From contig JALJCS010000009.1 in NCBI GenBank assembly GCA_023055355.1, positions 24,701,001-24,765,000 on the forward strand: a DNA stretch of 64,000 nt, read 5' to 3'. The notes under the pieces were generated by a model. It was given only the letters and a program-made list of their open reading frames with translations. It did not search any database and was not told where the DNA came from. Each line of letters starts with the position of its first letter. The first letter of the stretch is position 1. Below, piece by piece: positions 1 to 12,090 of this stretch. A program made the translations under genes and the position numbers. The DNA comes from Agelaius tricolor. Taxonomy: Eukaryota > Chordata > Aves > Passeriformes > Icteridae.

Positions 1-382
1 CAAGGAATTATTTGGCTGCTGAGTTTCTGTAGCACGCTGCATCTTGGTGCTTTAGCAAGATCTCTGTTACAGGATGTTACAGCCTGTCATTGTCCTGCCC
101 CACATGTCCCAGACACAGACCTTTATTATTTCCCTTCCCAAAGATACAATCTTGAACAAGAGAAAAAATTCACTTCCATTTCTTTTTAATTAGTATTTTG
201 GTGAATATACAAAAACAAAGAATCAAGGCAGATGGCAAGCATCAGGACATGAACCAGTACATCTTTGGAAGTGGCTTCACCCTAAAACACTCTACAGATG
301 AGCACATTTCTCACAATACATTTAACTACTGAAGCATTCACTAGGAAAGACACCAGCTCAGTCTGGGCCAAAGTAAACAGCC

Positions 383-1456
383 TTTATTGAACTGAGTGGA
401 AACTGCCAGTGCTGATGCAAGGACTGGGTTTGGTTCAGCTAGCTCCTCCCTTGCATTTTTTCTCAAGAGTTACTCACTGCCATTATTTGCCATTTGTCCT
501 ACCTGATCCAGGGATGTGGAAGGGGAATGACACAGGGAGTGTGACCATTTACACACAGGTAGCTAAGGCAAGAAGCACAATAAACTAGGAGCATGGAACA
601 GCCACATTTGCAAAGGCAACTACAGCAAAAACCCCCCTGTGTTCTGCACAAATTCTAGCCCCTAGATGTATGAAATCTTGTGCAAAATAGATAACAGCTT
701 TTTTGAAGGAGTTGCTTGTTAGCAGGTGGAGCTTTTCCTGGACTGGCACTTCTGAAGGTAGGAGCCTATGCAGTAGTTTCATCAGTGGCAGGAGGTAGGC
801 TTGCATATAGGCAGCATACTGCTGAGGAACAAGCTAGCCTTTTATTGGGCTTGACTAGCAACAGACTGTCTATCTGTGACATGTTTTTATTGCTGACACA
901 CTTACATGCTCAAAGAATTTGCCTTAGAATAAGGCAAGGGTGACAGAGACCAGCAAGAGAAGTTGATCAGTAGAATATAACAGAGATATCTGCAGTCTTT
1001 TCCCTTGCAGCATCTGTCCTTATTGGTCACAGGAGGTTACAGTTTTGCTCCCATACCCCTTGCTGGAGTGTTATAATTTACATTCAAACTAATTTTAGAG
1101 CGACATTTTTCTGGACCAATGTAAATGGACATTTTCTTCTCTGATGTCATCAGAGAACAAAGCAGATCACTTTTTTTCCCCTCATCTTATGCTCCAGGAT
1201 TTCTTGCACAGTGAAAGAAGGATTGTGCTTCAGGCAGGAGACATTAAGGCTGCAGAACAAGGGGCAAAGCAGGGATAAGAAGATTCTTTCCTGCAGTCAT
1301 CAGTTCTTTGTGTCAAGTTTTTGGAGGGGTAAAAGTATATACGGGAGAGGTAGTGGGAAAACTTCAAATCCTCCATGGCCTGAAGAGAATGGAGTGGGAG
1401 ACAAACAAATGCAGTTTCACATGGCTCTTCAGGACAGCACTGAGGACACCAGGCCT
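383..1456 (-). other. UPK1B: Probable UPK1B 3' UTR with two polyadenylation-signal candidates
   Basis: No coding sequence is seen here. On the minus strand AATAAA occurs at 841-846 and again at 383-388. The distal one would give a 3' UTR of about 1.1 kb. Which is used cannot be decided from sequence. Bases 1-382 show nothing recognisable. Confidence 0.5.
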
Positions 1457-1507
1457 TCAGTATTCAATTCCACTCCAGTAGAACATGGTGCCAAGGAGGA
1501 CACAGAA
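1457..1507 (-). CDS. UPK1B: UPK1B last coding exon with stop (residues 241-256)
   Basis: A 51-base coding stretch finishes membrane segment 4 and the short cytoplasmic tail (FCVLLGTMFYWSGIEY), followed by TGA at 1457-1459. The acceptor is TTTCAG. The tail differs from human only by small substitutions (SGIEY here, SRIEY as I recall for human). Confidence 0.95.
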   Translation of the reverse strand, partial: FCVLLGTMFYWSGIEY

Positions 1508-4500
1508 CTGAAACAACAACACTATTAAGTTTCTCTGCCCCCCATTTCCTGCTCTCCATACCTCCTCCAGCCCCATTTAGTCCTACTGGTAGGAGAGAGT
1601 AAAAGAAATTCTCAAAAAATCAAAGCCCGTTCAGGCAGAGGATCTTAAAGTTTTTTATCTGCACAGAAGCTACACAGTTAAGAAAGAAGATACATGCAGC
1701 TGTAACTATTTGACTATCACTCTGCTCACTGGGGATTGTCATGAAGCTGCTAAGGCCTGAGTACTGAATACATTCATACAAAATCTTCAAACTACAAGCT
1801 CAATTATCTATCTTGATGATCCAATACCCTTCACAAAGAAGCATCTGCAAGCTCTGTTTGCTGTGTTGTATTGCTGAGATGGCAGCAGGTAGCAGCAGGC
1901 CATGGCAGGCTGGCAGGCCATCTAATTCCTCACCTCTGGATGCCAGAATGAAGGGGAACTTGTAAATGTAGCCCTTAGTGGAGCAGGCTACAGGCAGATT
2001 TGTGATGAATGAATGACGATAAACTATGGACATTTTAAATGCGTCAGTCCTGTCATCCACCTCCACCCAGCTGGGTGTGGAATAGCAAGAGAAGAGAAGG
2101 GAAGAGGAAATAAAGGCAAATATTAAGTACTTACAGTCCAGCAGAGGATGGCAAAGCCAAACCAGGCAACACCCCAGGCATGTGTGTTCACTGGCCCAGA
2201 CATAGCATCGTAACAACCCTGAAAGACAACCGGGAATGACTCAACACCAGCAATGACCCTGCTCTGCAAGGTGACAAACTTATCCACCCCTGAGAGAGAC
2301 TGAGGTGGCATGGTGGCATGCTCCTCTCCTACTGAAATTTGGGTAGCTCAGAGGGTCTCAAAAAACCAAGCTAGAGCTACACGGCTTATTGTCAACTTGC
2401 AGATAACCTACCTGTTTCTGGCTCCAAACACAAAGTAGACCCATTTCACACACTTCAAGGACGACTTGCTGTGCCATCACTTGCCAAGTACACTTAGATA
2501 ACCAAACACAGTTGACACAGAATTGACCTCCAGAATCAAGAAGTGTCAAGAAAATTTGGAAGCTTGAATGCCTTCTAGAAATGCAAGCTAGTGCAGAAGC
2601 TGATGCTCATGACCCAGCAGCCTAGTGAATAGGACATAATGGTCTACTGAAAAGTGGTTCCTTGAGGAGGAGAATTGCTGATTTGCCTACTCATATTGTA
2701 TACTCTCATATTTGGGCTAAGTTTGATTTAGCTACTGTCCATCCACATGTTAGAGATGTCACTTCTTACCAGTGGCTTGGGAGATTTTTCTCTCCATCAG
2801 GAAAGACTTTATCCTAAAAAAAAATTCCTGTCCTGTTCAGCAACATAGCCAGGACTCTACAGGCATTTCTTCTCCTCCAGAAAGCTTCTGAACACCTGTA
2901 GCTTACTGTGAAGGAGAAAAGTTTCTTTCCCTTCCAGCAAGGCACTGATGTATGCTAAGTGGAAAAAGCAGAGACGATCTTACATTGCTGTTATAGTAGC
3001 CAGACACTCCAAGTTTGCAGCCATCAAGGTTGACAGGGAGCCCTTCTGCATCCAGCACGCAGCATGCCCGTGGCCAGGGGTAGTCGGCGTCGCTGTGCGT
3101 GTCGCGGAAGGCAGACGTGTAATTCTGCCAGTCGGAGGGGCCATTCACCCCACAGCAGTGGTTCTGCAGGGACACAGAAGGGAAAGGTCTCTGTGGGCCC
3201 AGGTCACAGCCCTGCACATGTCAGCACACTGGTTAGGCATTAATCACAGATTTATGGGGGAGATTTTTGAAGTGCCTGCCTTTGACAGTCTGCCGTCTGA
3301 TAAACGAGCTAAAGGGGGAGTGTGCCAGAACTTTCTTTAAGGTTCAAGGCAGGTGCTATCCTCTTTATTATCCAGCAGCCCCAAGGAGGACTTGAAATTC
3401 CAGGCTTGCAGAGCATTTAGTAATTAGTGACTTTTCAGTATTGTTACCTGACGCATGAGTTCATCCCATGTCTTTGTGACCTCATTGTCACTGTTATTGT
3501 TTGGGTCTGACTTCTGATATCTCTCCAGCATTTGCTTCAGGAGGACATTTGGAGTCTGCTACAGAAAAAAAACCAAAACCAAAACAACAGAGAAAAATGC
3601 AGAAACTATGTAAATAAGTGGCCATGTAAAGCAAATCCAGGTTTATTTGGGGAGGGTTTGTTTTCTTGTTTCAGAGTCCTGCTGGAGAACAGGAATGTTG
3701 CTTCTCCTCTGGTTTTACATATGAGAATAAAGAGCTGGATTTGAGGAGCAGGAGCAACAAAGATGAAGATCTCAAGCAGGCACTACTAGATGTATATCAC
3801 AAGAGCTGTGCAGAAGCTATGGATTGCATTTGGTATGTTGGAACTAAAGCACCACAAATAATATCCCTCCCCAGAGTATCTCAAATAATCCATGTAATCT
3901 TTCCCTCACCAGTAACACTGCCTGGGGCAAAGCTGAAGATTTTCTTCTCTGTGTATGATAGATTAATCAGTCGGTAGCTGAAAGACTAAACACTGTATTG
4001 ATGATTCAACTGACCCATGCTATTATTTCCTTAACCACAAGGTGTTAAACATTTTAAAATGTTAAAAATAACAGAACTATGTTCAAAACAAAGCTATTTC
4101 TTTGATTAGAACAATAATGTTGGAGTTTTTCCTTGTGGGGTTGTCTTCTGCTCAGCAGTAGTCCTGTGAGTTTACACCATATTATCACATTTACTACACT
4201 GAACAGGGTGACTGTGTGCCCTAGAACTTGTGTTTCCCAGCAAAGTTAAAAGAATACATGAGAAAAGAAATACTCACTGAGTCTTGGTGAGTTGCTGCTG
4301 TGATGCTAGAAGCCATTTCAAATGCAAAAGTGATCAGCATCAGAATGATGTACTGTGGGAGAAAGAGCAGAATTAGTTCTTGGAGAAACTGTTCAGCATT
4401 TTTTTCAAGATTAAGCCAGAAACCCTGCTTGATGCAAAGGTGGCCAGGCTATCATATTCCCTCTCACCCAGCCTGAATGTTCTCATAGCCCTTCCCAGCA

Positions 4501-6609
4501 CTTGTTCCAATCTGCAATCTGCTTTCTTGAAGGTGAATGACTGCAATTGTTCTCCATCTCACAGACAAGATTTCATCAGAACCTCATGGCATTAAGACTA
4601 CCCTGCCTCCACAGAAAATACTTTGTCCTTTTCTTTGTTGTGTTCCATTAGCAACCTATGTTTGTGTCATGTGTCCTCCTTTCACTTCCACTTACCAGCT
4701 CTAAGCTTTTCAGCAGGAAGCTGCTCACTCCTAGCAGGAGAGATTGTACTTTGGGGAAAGGGAAGGTGCAGCTTAGGGCATCATTCAGATTGCCCTGATT
4801 TTTCATCATCAGATTTCCTGAACACTCTTACATTGTGAGCAAAGATCTTTCATGGAAACAGATTACAAGGGTCACCTCTCATAGTCTCTTTCACTCTTTT
4901 GTTTCCCTTTCCAGTATAATTCCTTTGACAGTTTCCATATTTTCTTTGGAGATTTCATGTATCTGCTCTTCGTCCCACATTTTATAATGTTCTTCTCTGA
5001 TTTAAAGCATTTTTTTCCTACTTACCTCAGCTTCTGTCCCTTGTACCCTCTCATATATCCTAAACCAGAGCCTTGGGTTTCAGCTGAGGCACCAAAATTC
5101 AGAGTTAAGGGAATTCTGTTTCCTCAGCTGTTTTCTGGCATATTCCCTGTACAGACAGTCTGCAACCCCACAGTAAGAGAGCTCATTTCAGAGTTTTCAT
5201 CTCTATCCCTCGTTAATGCAAACACCAATTAAGTTTTGCCACTGCCATACTAAATGACTAAGTAAGATATTGTACAGAGAATGGTCCACATCTTAACATT
5301 GTTTTGGCTTTTCCAAAGCTCTGTCCCCTCCCCTGTAATTTCTGCCTGCCTGCTGATGTCTTATGTTCTTCATTGCACCCATATTTGGTATCCTGACACT
5401 TACTAATGCCTTGTACAGAAGTCATTACTTATCATCTCCTAAACTGAATAGTGCATGACAGCTGAAAACCAGTAAGGGGTGGGGAGAAACAAGGATCTAA
5501 ACCACATCCCAGCTATATCTGATTGCACAAGTGCTCCTACATTGCTTCAGGGCAAGGTCAGGGTCAAGCCAGTCAAACCTTCACTGTTACTATCTCCATT
5601 TATTCCCTCAGCCTGGTTCAGGAGCTTCTTGGGCATGAGTCTTCACAGGAGTCACTTTCTGGGACACCACAGCTATGACCAAGAAGAACCTTTGGCTCCT
5701 TATCAGTATAAAAGCTGTCTTTGCTCATTGGTTGTTTCCCAAGGTGACCAGGGACTCTAAGGCAGCGTTTGTTCAGTTTGGCAGCAGTAGGAAAGTAAAT
5801 TTTGCTACACTTACCACCAACAGCAAGGTCCTGCTGGCCTTGATGACTCCAATGATACCAAGGATAGACAGGGCAAAGAGTGCAAGGCCAACAAAGATGC
5901 CAATCCAGGCGGCAGCGTGGATGTCACTGTTTTCTGTGGCTTTCAGCAGAGGGTAGGCACCATGGGGGTTAGACACAACATAGATACACTCTGCTGTCAG
6001 GGCAATGCCGCACATCTGGGAGGCACAAGAAACCCATTAGTTCATGGTTCCCCAAAGAAATAGCAAAGACAGAAACAGGTGTAGACTGCTTTCCTTTAAT
6101 TCAACTTCCTGCCAAGTGGGAGCTACCCAACTCCCTCTGCCCAGCTCTACAATCTCTTGTATTGGGACTTAGAGAAGAATTGCAGGCAAATCTCACCCAG
6201 CCTTGATCTGAGAGGTCAGGCCCAGGACTTGAGGATATTAAGAAAGAATGAACAGAACCATTCCATTACTGTATGGAGGGAGGTGGCTGGAAAAATGTTG
6301 GTCTGCTCCTGCTGACAGTTCTAAGGCTTTTCCCCTAGCACCCATCTTGGTATTGTGGATTTGTTCCTGCTGTCCCTTTCCCACCCAACTGATCATTAGG
6401 ACAGCTCTCCTTATCCTCTTCTCTCATGCTTTACTGGACCACGTATGTGTGGATCTCACAAGTGAAGAGGGAGAACTGCTGTTTTAAGAAGTGTCATACT
6501 GGAAGGAAGCCTCCACCCATACTTGCTCCACTTCACTTACCCCAATGACCACATTCCCAAAGACTAACAGACCCTGCAAGATGTGCACACAATCATCACT
6601 TTTCGCCAT
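1457..6609 (-). CDS. UPK1B: Uroplakin-1b (UPK1B), complete coding region in seven exons
   Basis: This is a tetraspanin of the uroplakin family. In mammals UPK1B pairs with UPK3 proteins and moves to the apical plaques of urothelium and some other epithelia. Seven exons (6541-6609, 5815-6015, 4278-4352, 3448-3558, 2984-3163, 2135-2218, 1457-1507) join in phase 0 at GT/AG sites to give 256 residues, against about 260 in human. Predicted membrane segments lie near residues 10-37, 57-82, 86-108 and 225-251. The large extracellular loop carries the tetraspanin CCG at 155-157, a PRACC motif at 183-187 and further cysteines at 201 and 214, six in all. Blocks such as CCGVNGPSDWQ, DADYPWPR and HAWGVAWFGFAILCWT match UPK1B as I know it rather than UPK1A. 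Candidate N-glycosylation sequons are N136 and N166. The start ATG has A at -3 and G at +4. No frameshift or stop interrupts the frame. Confidence 0.96.
2135..2218 (-). CDS. UPK1B: UPK1B coding exon 6 (residues 213-240)
   Basis: These 84 bases encode 28 residues: the last loop cysteine (GCYD) and most of membrane segment 4 (HAWGVAWFGFAILCWT). Acceptor TTTCAG, donor GTAAGT, phase 0. Confidence 0.96.
2984..3163 (-). CDS. UPK1B: UPK1B coding exon 5 (residues 153-212, CCG loop)
   Basis: These 180 bases encode 60 residues holding the defining tetraspanin CCG motif, PRACC and the following conserved cysteine. The sequon NYT gives N166. The acceptor is CTGCAG and the donor GTAAGA. This is the most diagnostic exon for assigning UPK1B. 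Confidence 0.97.
3448..3558 (-). CDS. UPK1B: UPK1B coding exon 4 (residues 116-152)
   Basis: These 111 bases encode 37 residues of the large extracellular loop before the CCG motif, including LLKQMLERYQ and VTKTW, which resemble mammalian UPK1B. It carries the sequon N136-N-S. Acceptor CTGTAG and donor GTAACA; phase 0 on both sides. Confidence 0.94.
4278..4352 (-). CDS. UPK1B: UPK1B coding exon 3 (residues 91-115)
   Basis: This 75-base exon encodes most of membrane segment 3 (YIILMLITFAFEMASSITAA) and the start of the large loop. It has a CCCACAG acceptor and GTGAGT donor. It is too short to stand out as an open reading frame and was found by reading between the neighbouring exons. Confidence 0.95.
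5815..6015 (-). CDS. UPK1B: UPK1B coding exon 2 (residues 24-90)
   Basis: These 201 bases encode 67 residues: the end of membrane segment 1, the small extracellular loop and membrane segment 2. The run GIALTAEC is shared with mammalian UPK1B. Flanks are CCCAG and GTAAGT, both phase 0. Confidence 0.96.
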
Positions 6610-6628
6610 CTTTAATTCTTCATGCAAC
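6541..6628 (-). CDS. UPK1B: UPK1B exon 2 with start codon (coding 6541-6609)
   Basis: The exon encodes the cytoplasmic N-terminus and the first half of membrane segment 1 (MAKSDDCVHILQGLLVFGNV and three more residues). It ends at a GTAAGT donor. A TTTTCTAG acceptor at 6629-6630 leaves a 19-base 5' UTR before the ATG at 6607-6609. The exon is numbered 2 because the promoter and a non-coding exon are predicted near 11.8 kb. Confidence 0.93.
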
Positions 6629-9600
6629 CTAGAAAACAATAAATACAGTCTTCAGTTAAATCACCGGTACAATATGCTTCACTCAGAAATACAAATTATC
6701 CATGGGGAGAAGGACAGACAGAACTTGCCAGCCTGTCTGTACACCTCCCATCCCTTGCTTTATAGTAGTTTCAGAGGGGACCTCTCCAGGTGTTAATCTG
6801 CTAACTCAAACTCTCCCTGATATTGGAGCTACAGAAGACTGGGACCACTTTGGGGACAGCTGGTGTCTTCAGCTCCCTTTTGATGAGGATTTTCATCCTC
6901 ACAACAGCACTCACAACAACCTCCGCTCATGGTGTGTCATTTCTGCCTGGCCAGAAACACCAGCTCCATCTGGATGGAGAGGGAACAAATTCAGCACCCT
7001 CACTTCACCCCTATTCCTATCCTGGGCCATTTTGACCAGCACCACCATGGGACTGAACTGGTAACCACGGTGCTCTGGCTGTATCCCACATACACCTTCA
7101 GCACAGGGCTTTGCTACGAGCAGCCCCATCTCCCACCCATGCTGGGAATGGGAGCTGAGTGCCCCAAGTCAGGTGTGAGGGAGGAAGAGAAGGAGGGAGG
7201 GACAGCTCAGGTTGCAGCTGGCTCATGGGAGCCAGGCCAAGTGGCATTCCCACTGAATTCCTAAGAGTGTTTATATCCTGCAGTCTAGAGTCAGGTGCCC
7301 TGCATCAAATTCATCTCCTTCCAGAGAGAGCAGCATAAAGGCATCAGTCAGAGGTGTGAGATCTCTTGGAGAAAGAAGCTCAGACACCAGAGCTCACCAA
7401 GTTTTTCTTTGAAAGGGATAGAGCATATGTGCATGGAGAGGGTAAGGGGAAAAAACCCTAACCCTGAGACAACTGCATTTACCAGGTGGTTAAGAAAATA
7501 TAAACCAGGAAAGAAAGGCTGCGGTGAGCCCAGCTTGAGCAAAAGCTGCTTGAACGTCCTTCTTCTGCCTGAGTACCTGCACTTGTGCCTCTCTTTTGCT
7601 GGGGCCACTGACTTCCTGGTTCTTCAAAGAAGATGTTGGAATATATGAGCAGACAAAGCTGTCAAGGAAGGGGAGCTTTCTGAGGAACAGAACATTGTGA
7701 GATGTCTCTAAAGATACTACCTCCTGGCTCCTTAGCTGCCCTTTTTGGGGTATGCAGGACCTCCAACAGTGACAGATGAAAAACCAAGCACTTGGTACCA
7801 CTCTCTCTGCAGTGGTTTGAAGGTTAGGCATGCAGACATCCCCAGTGCTCTCACCATTATATCAGCAGTGCCTAAGTATTTTTGTATGATAGCGTGTGTA
7901 GGAATTTTTTAATAATATGTGGCCATTATTTTTAAGTTGAGAAGACTTTTTAGTCCCAGCTGGGTGTTTGGAAGCCAGACCCAGTACACATCAAACTGTA
8001 TGGCTCTGTATTTGAAAATGGCAGGCTCGCGAGGTCAACCTGAATCTCTGTCCCTGCCAAACTTCCTGACAAACCCAGGTGTCCGGGGCTGTCTTGCAGG
8101 TTAAATCTGAGCAATGTTCAGCCATGTGTTCTGTAATACAACACTGCTGAGTCTGCCCAACCTAAGATGAATCCTGGTCTCCCACTCATCTGAGAGCTGA
8201 AGAGACCACTGCCTGGCTCATGGACCTGTGTGCTGCAAACTCCAGAGATGTTAAAAAACCTTTTAGTTATTGCCATCTAAGGGACATTGCAAGCCAGGCA
8301 GCAATCCAAAAAGCAAGGAACTCTTTCCTACTTGAACAGAGGCACTTGAACTCTGACTGCTACATGGAAATGTCGGTCTGCTCCAGTTGCACTGTATAAA
8401 GCAAGGTTGAATGTGTTACCCTGTTCAGGGTAGCAACAGCACTGACACCTTGTAGTCCATCCAGCCCAAACTCTTGCCTCTCCACAAGCTGGCTTTCTTC
8501 TCCTCCTTGGCAGGCAGAACCTGGCTCACTCCTGTCTCCCCTTGGGCAGGTATTATTGCAGTTACATTAGCTGGAGAAAGCAAGCCCCTTGTCTTGGGGT
8601 GAGCCCACCTCCAAGGCTGCTATGGTTGTGAGGAAAGCTGGACAGAGTCACCACCACAGGTATCAGCGGGAAAATGGCAAGCTTCCAGACAACCTAGGGT
8701 TCTCCCATACCTTAACTAAGTTCAATGGGATTGCAGTGCAGGGGGAAGCAGAGAGACCAAGATGAGGAAAAGGGAAGGAAAAAAGGTTGTACTGTAGACC
8801 TAAAAAACCCCACTGTTGCCATATTTCTATGAATTATCCCTCTGCCTCCAAGCGATTGGTGCCAAAAGAGCTCATTTCTTGGTGTCCACTTTATTAACCT
8901 GTGCCACATGGGTCAACCCCTTGTCTGACCTCCTCTCCCTTGCAGGTGGTCCAGTATCACCATCAGCAATGAGAGACCAGGCAGGTGCTCCAAGGCCATG
9001 ACAAGAGCTGGGCAGCTGGAGAGCCAATCCTCTAACATGTCCCAGAGGAAAAGCTGTGGGAGACCAAGAGCTTTCCACTGCTCCTCATGCCTCAGAGGTG
9101 AGCTGTGTTTAGCAAGAGTGCATTGCACAGCACTAGGCACAGGTGCATGACTACAGAGGCATGAGGCAAGCTTGGCTGGCATGCCTGAGGCAGGCTGTGC
9201 ACAGAGACAACTCACAGGCACCCCTGGGTGTGACAGTGGTGGGCAGCCCTCCACCAAGCCCCAGAGACACAGCTGCCAGCAGCCTCTGCCCACAGGCACA
9301 AATGCATTTGGAGGTAGAGAAGCCTTCTTCTTGGGCTTGTTAAAATTAGTTTTATGACACAGATGCAGTTTCCTGGGGCTTCAAGGAAACCCCTGAGGAA
9401 ACTGGAGCTTCACCTGCAACCTTTATCCAAAACTTCCACTAAGAAGGCAGCCAGGTCCTGGAATTTCAACCTTGACCTGGTGTTCCTCAGCACATCCTAG
9501 AAACCTTGTAATTTAGGTGTGACCTATCTAGGTCTGAGGTATTCAATTATCACTGCCACAGACTTTGCTCCATGCTCTAAGCAGTTTTGGAAAGGCGTCT

Positions 9601-11778
9601 GTTGATCTCGTTGTACCAAAAACCCCTGTGTCCCTCCTGAGCACATACTTCTTACTCTTCCTGACACACTGGTCACAAGCAGTACAACCGGTTGTAACTT
9701 CTCCCCCCTCCTCTCCCCTCACATGCCCAAAACACTCCTAACCCTCATGGGGGTCCAGCTGAGCCTGCCAGAGCCCAGGAAAAGCAGTAGCCTTGCCTCC
9801 CCCTGGTACCCCACAAGCTGCAGACAATCTATTATTTCCATGCCCTTGAAGCTTTCTTGACCTCCCCTCACTTCCTTTACTCTCAGTACATCTGAGATCC
9901 TCAGCACAACCGTGGGAGACAAAAAAGAAGCTCCTTTCTGCAGAGGCTGGCTTCTGCCCTTGTGTTTTGGGTGATAACCTCATGCAGGCTTTGAAAGGAC
10001 ACTCTTCTGGCAACAATTCCCAGATTCAAATGGAATTTAGGGTCTGTTGTGCACCCCTCAGACATACTGAGCTGGTCAATCTTTTGAAGCCTCCACACCC
10101 TGTTTCTATATATCACTGGGACAGGATTTCAGTGGCCTTACAGATTAATTTCCCGTTCTTAGCCTGCCTCTACTCCATCTCTAGCCAAAAAACCCAATAG
10201 ATAAGAATTCACTTGGCATTGCCCAACACAAACCAGGTGGCATTTTGATTGCCTTGTGTTTTGTGCTAGCTGTCAAACACTGTGACAAAGGACATCCCAA
10301 AACATCCCTGTGAGCATCATTGGCTTTACATCCTGCTCCTGGAGGTTTCTCAGCATGGTGGTGGGGCTTGCATGGTGGGGCTTCGCATCACCCCTTGCCA
10401 CCTCCCTTTCCCTCAGCGTCCCTGCTCAGGGCGTTGCATTCTCATGCCCTGGTGCAAGGAGGCAGAGACAAAGGATGCGTTTGTTTTGTGACTCACGGGG
10501 TCTGCCCCACTCGAGTTCAGCTGAGCAAACCTGGCTGCTCAGCAGCAGAATCCTCCTCCCAGCCCGCACAGCCCCGGGGCAGGAGCCTGGGCACCTCCCC
10601 TCCTGTCCCAGCCCAGCTGGAGAGCATGTCTCTGCAGGCAGCAGCAAGGTGCCCGGGCTAGCCCTGGGGTGCTGATGGAGGGAAGTCACCCAGGTGGAAC
10701 CGCTGCCAGAGATGCTGTGCCAAGGCCAGTGCCAGTGCCATGGGAAGCCTCCGTGAGCCACAGCCCTGCCCACACCCAGACCGCCTGCGGACCCTGATGC
10801 ATCAGCAATACACTTACTTTTGGGGTTTTTTTAAATTGGTTATGATGGAAAATTTTTCCCCTAAGGGGCTTAAAAAGAAGGTATTTACCAAGGGCTTGGG
10901 ACACCTCAAGAATTACACAGTTTTTAAGAGGAAGTAATTTAATATGTTAATGATGAATCGCTTGAACTCCACTGTAAGAAGCTGAATGTTTTACAAATGT
11001 CAGTTCATCATTTGTTTACTTATTTCAAAGCAAACATCTCCAGTGGACACAAACTCATGCACTCCTCCTGCCCTGCTGGACTTTCCCCAGTGCTCCACCT
11101 CTGACAGAGAACTTCTTGTGTGCTAGGAGTCAACCACACTCAGAAATGGAAGAGGCAGACAATTATTTTGTGCTACCAGAGGAGAAAAATAAAGCAAAAA
11201 CATAGCTCAGCATCAAGCAGGGGTCACAGACTAATTAAGTTTCCTTTCAAAGAGATTGCTATGAAATGAAGCCTGTGTGAACAGCCTGTGTGGCTGGTAA
11301 ATCATCATCAAGCATAATTACCTTGTAAGTAGAGCTGGGAGGTAGGTTTTTCCTCTCTCCTATATTAATTCAGCACAGCCAAAACAAGCAGGTTTTTTTA
11401 ACTTTCCTATTTTCACAAGTGAGGGGGAACTACAAGATTTGTCTTCCTCTACAACAATTTTTCCTTTTTTTTTCTTTTAACACTCAGATTTACAACAGAT
11501 TTAATTTTTCCATTCCCTTCTCCCCAGTCTTTAGGAGAAAAAATATGAAACAAATTAAAATAGCCGTAGAGAAGACACAGCCTGAGGTAAGAAAAATGAA
11601 ATACTTAATAATTTCATGCACTTAACCTTATCCAGGTACCAGACTCCCACGTACCAAACACAGTCCAGGGACTAAAATAAAAAAGCATTAAACATAAGAG
11701 CTGTCTTTTCTCCTAATAGACACTTCTGGCTCGCATGCCTCTTTAAGAGGAAGACCATGACCAAAGCAAGGCACTCAC
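6629..11778 (-). other. UPK1B: UPK1B first intron (predicted)
   Basis: This is about 5.1 kb between the predicted non-coding first exon and the ATG exon. Only short scattered reading frames are present and none resembles a known protein. A CCCTAACCCT pair near 7456 is too short to count as a telomeric repeat. Confidence 0.6.
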
Positions 11779-11838
11779 CGCTCTCTTCTCGTGATGCTTC
11801 CAGCAGAAATCCCAACCCACCTGCAAAGCTGAAAAGGC
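11779..11838 (-). other. UPK1B: Predicted non-coding first exon of UPK1B
   Basis: A strong minus-strand splice donor (CGGTGAGTGC) lies at 11771-11780. It is roughly 55-60 bases downstream of where a start site would fall if the TTTAAA at 11864-11869 acts as a TATA box. The stretch contains no ATG on that strand. The pairing of this donor with the acceptor at 6629-6630 is inference. Confidence 0.55.
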
Positions 11839-11862
11839 CCCTTTCTCCCACCTCCGCTGCCC

Positions 11863-11904
11863 TTTAAAGAGCCCAGTTTGCTGAGGAGCGTGCTGTGTGA
11901 TTGG
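11863..11904 (-). promoter_or_regulatory. UPK1B: UPK1B core promoter: TATA-like box and CCAAT box
   Basis: Read on the minus strand, CTCTTTAAAGG at 11862-11872 is a TATA-like element. An inverted ATTGG at 11900-11904 gives a CCAAT box about 32 bases further upstream. The spacing to a splice donor at 11778 suits a short first exon. It is not a CpG island, which fits a tissue-restricted gene. Confidence 0.55.
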
Positions 11905-12073
11905 TGGGGTGCCCATCACATGAGGAAAACTTTTTTTTTTCTAGCCAAACCTGTTCCCCAGTCCTCCTGGGACCGAAGGGTGTCTCTGTGATTCTTAGAT
12001 CATATCGGAATGTCGTTGTGCTGAAAACACAAAGCTTTAAAGAATTTCTATTCTTATACTCTCAAAAGGGTGG

Positions 12074-12090
12074 ATGAGTGAGTCACTCAT
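12074..12090. promoter_or_regulatory. 17-bp palindrome containing a consensus AP-1 site
   Basis: The sequence ATGAGTGAGTCACTCAT has perfect 8-base arms around a central G. It contains TGAGTCA (12079-12085), the textbook Fos/Jun site. It lies about 240 bases upstream of the predicted UPK1B start. AP-1 commonly acts in stratified and barrier epithelia, so a role in UPK1B control is plausible but unproven. Confidence 0.5.

Noticed and set aside
4380..5240. Pyrimidine-rich stretch in a UPK1B intron that might be an old repeat
   Set aside because: No family could be recognised by eye; a sensitive repeat search would be needed.
7455..7466. CCCTAACCCT, telomere-like sequence (also at 19501-19513)
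   Set aside because: Only about two repeat units, which is expected by chance.
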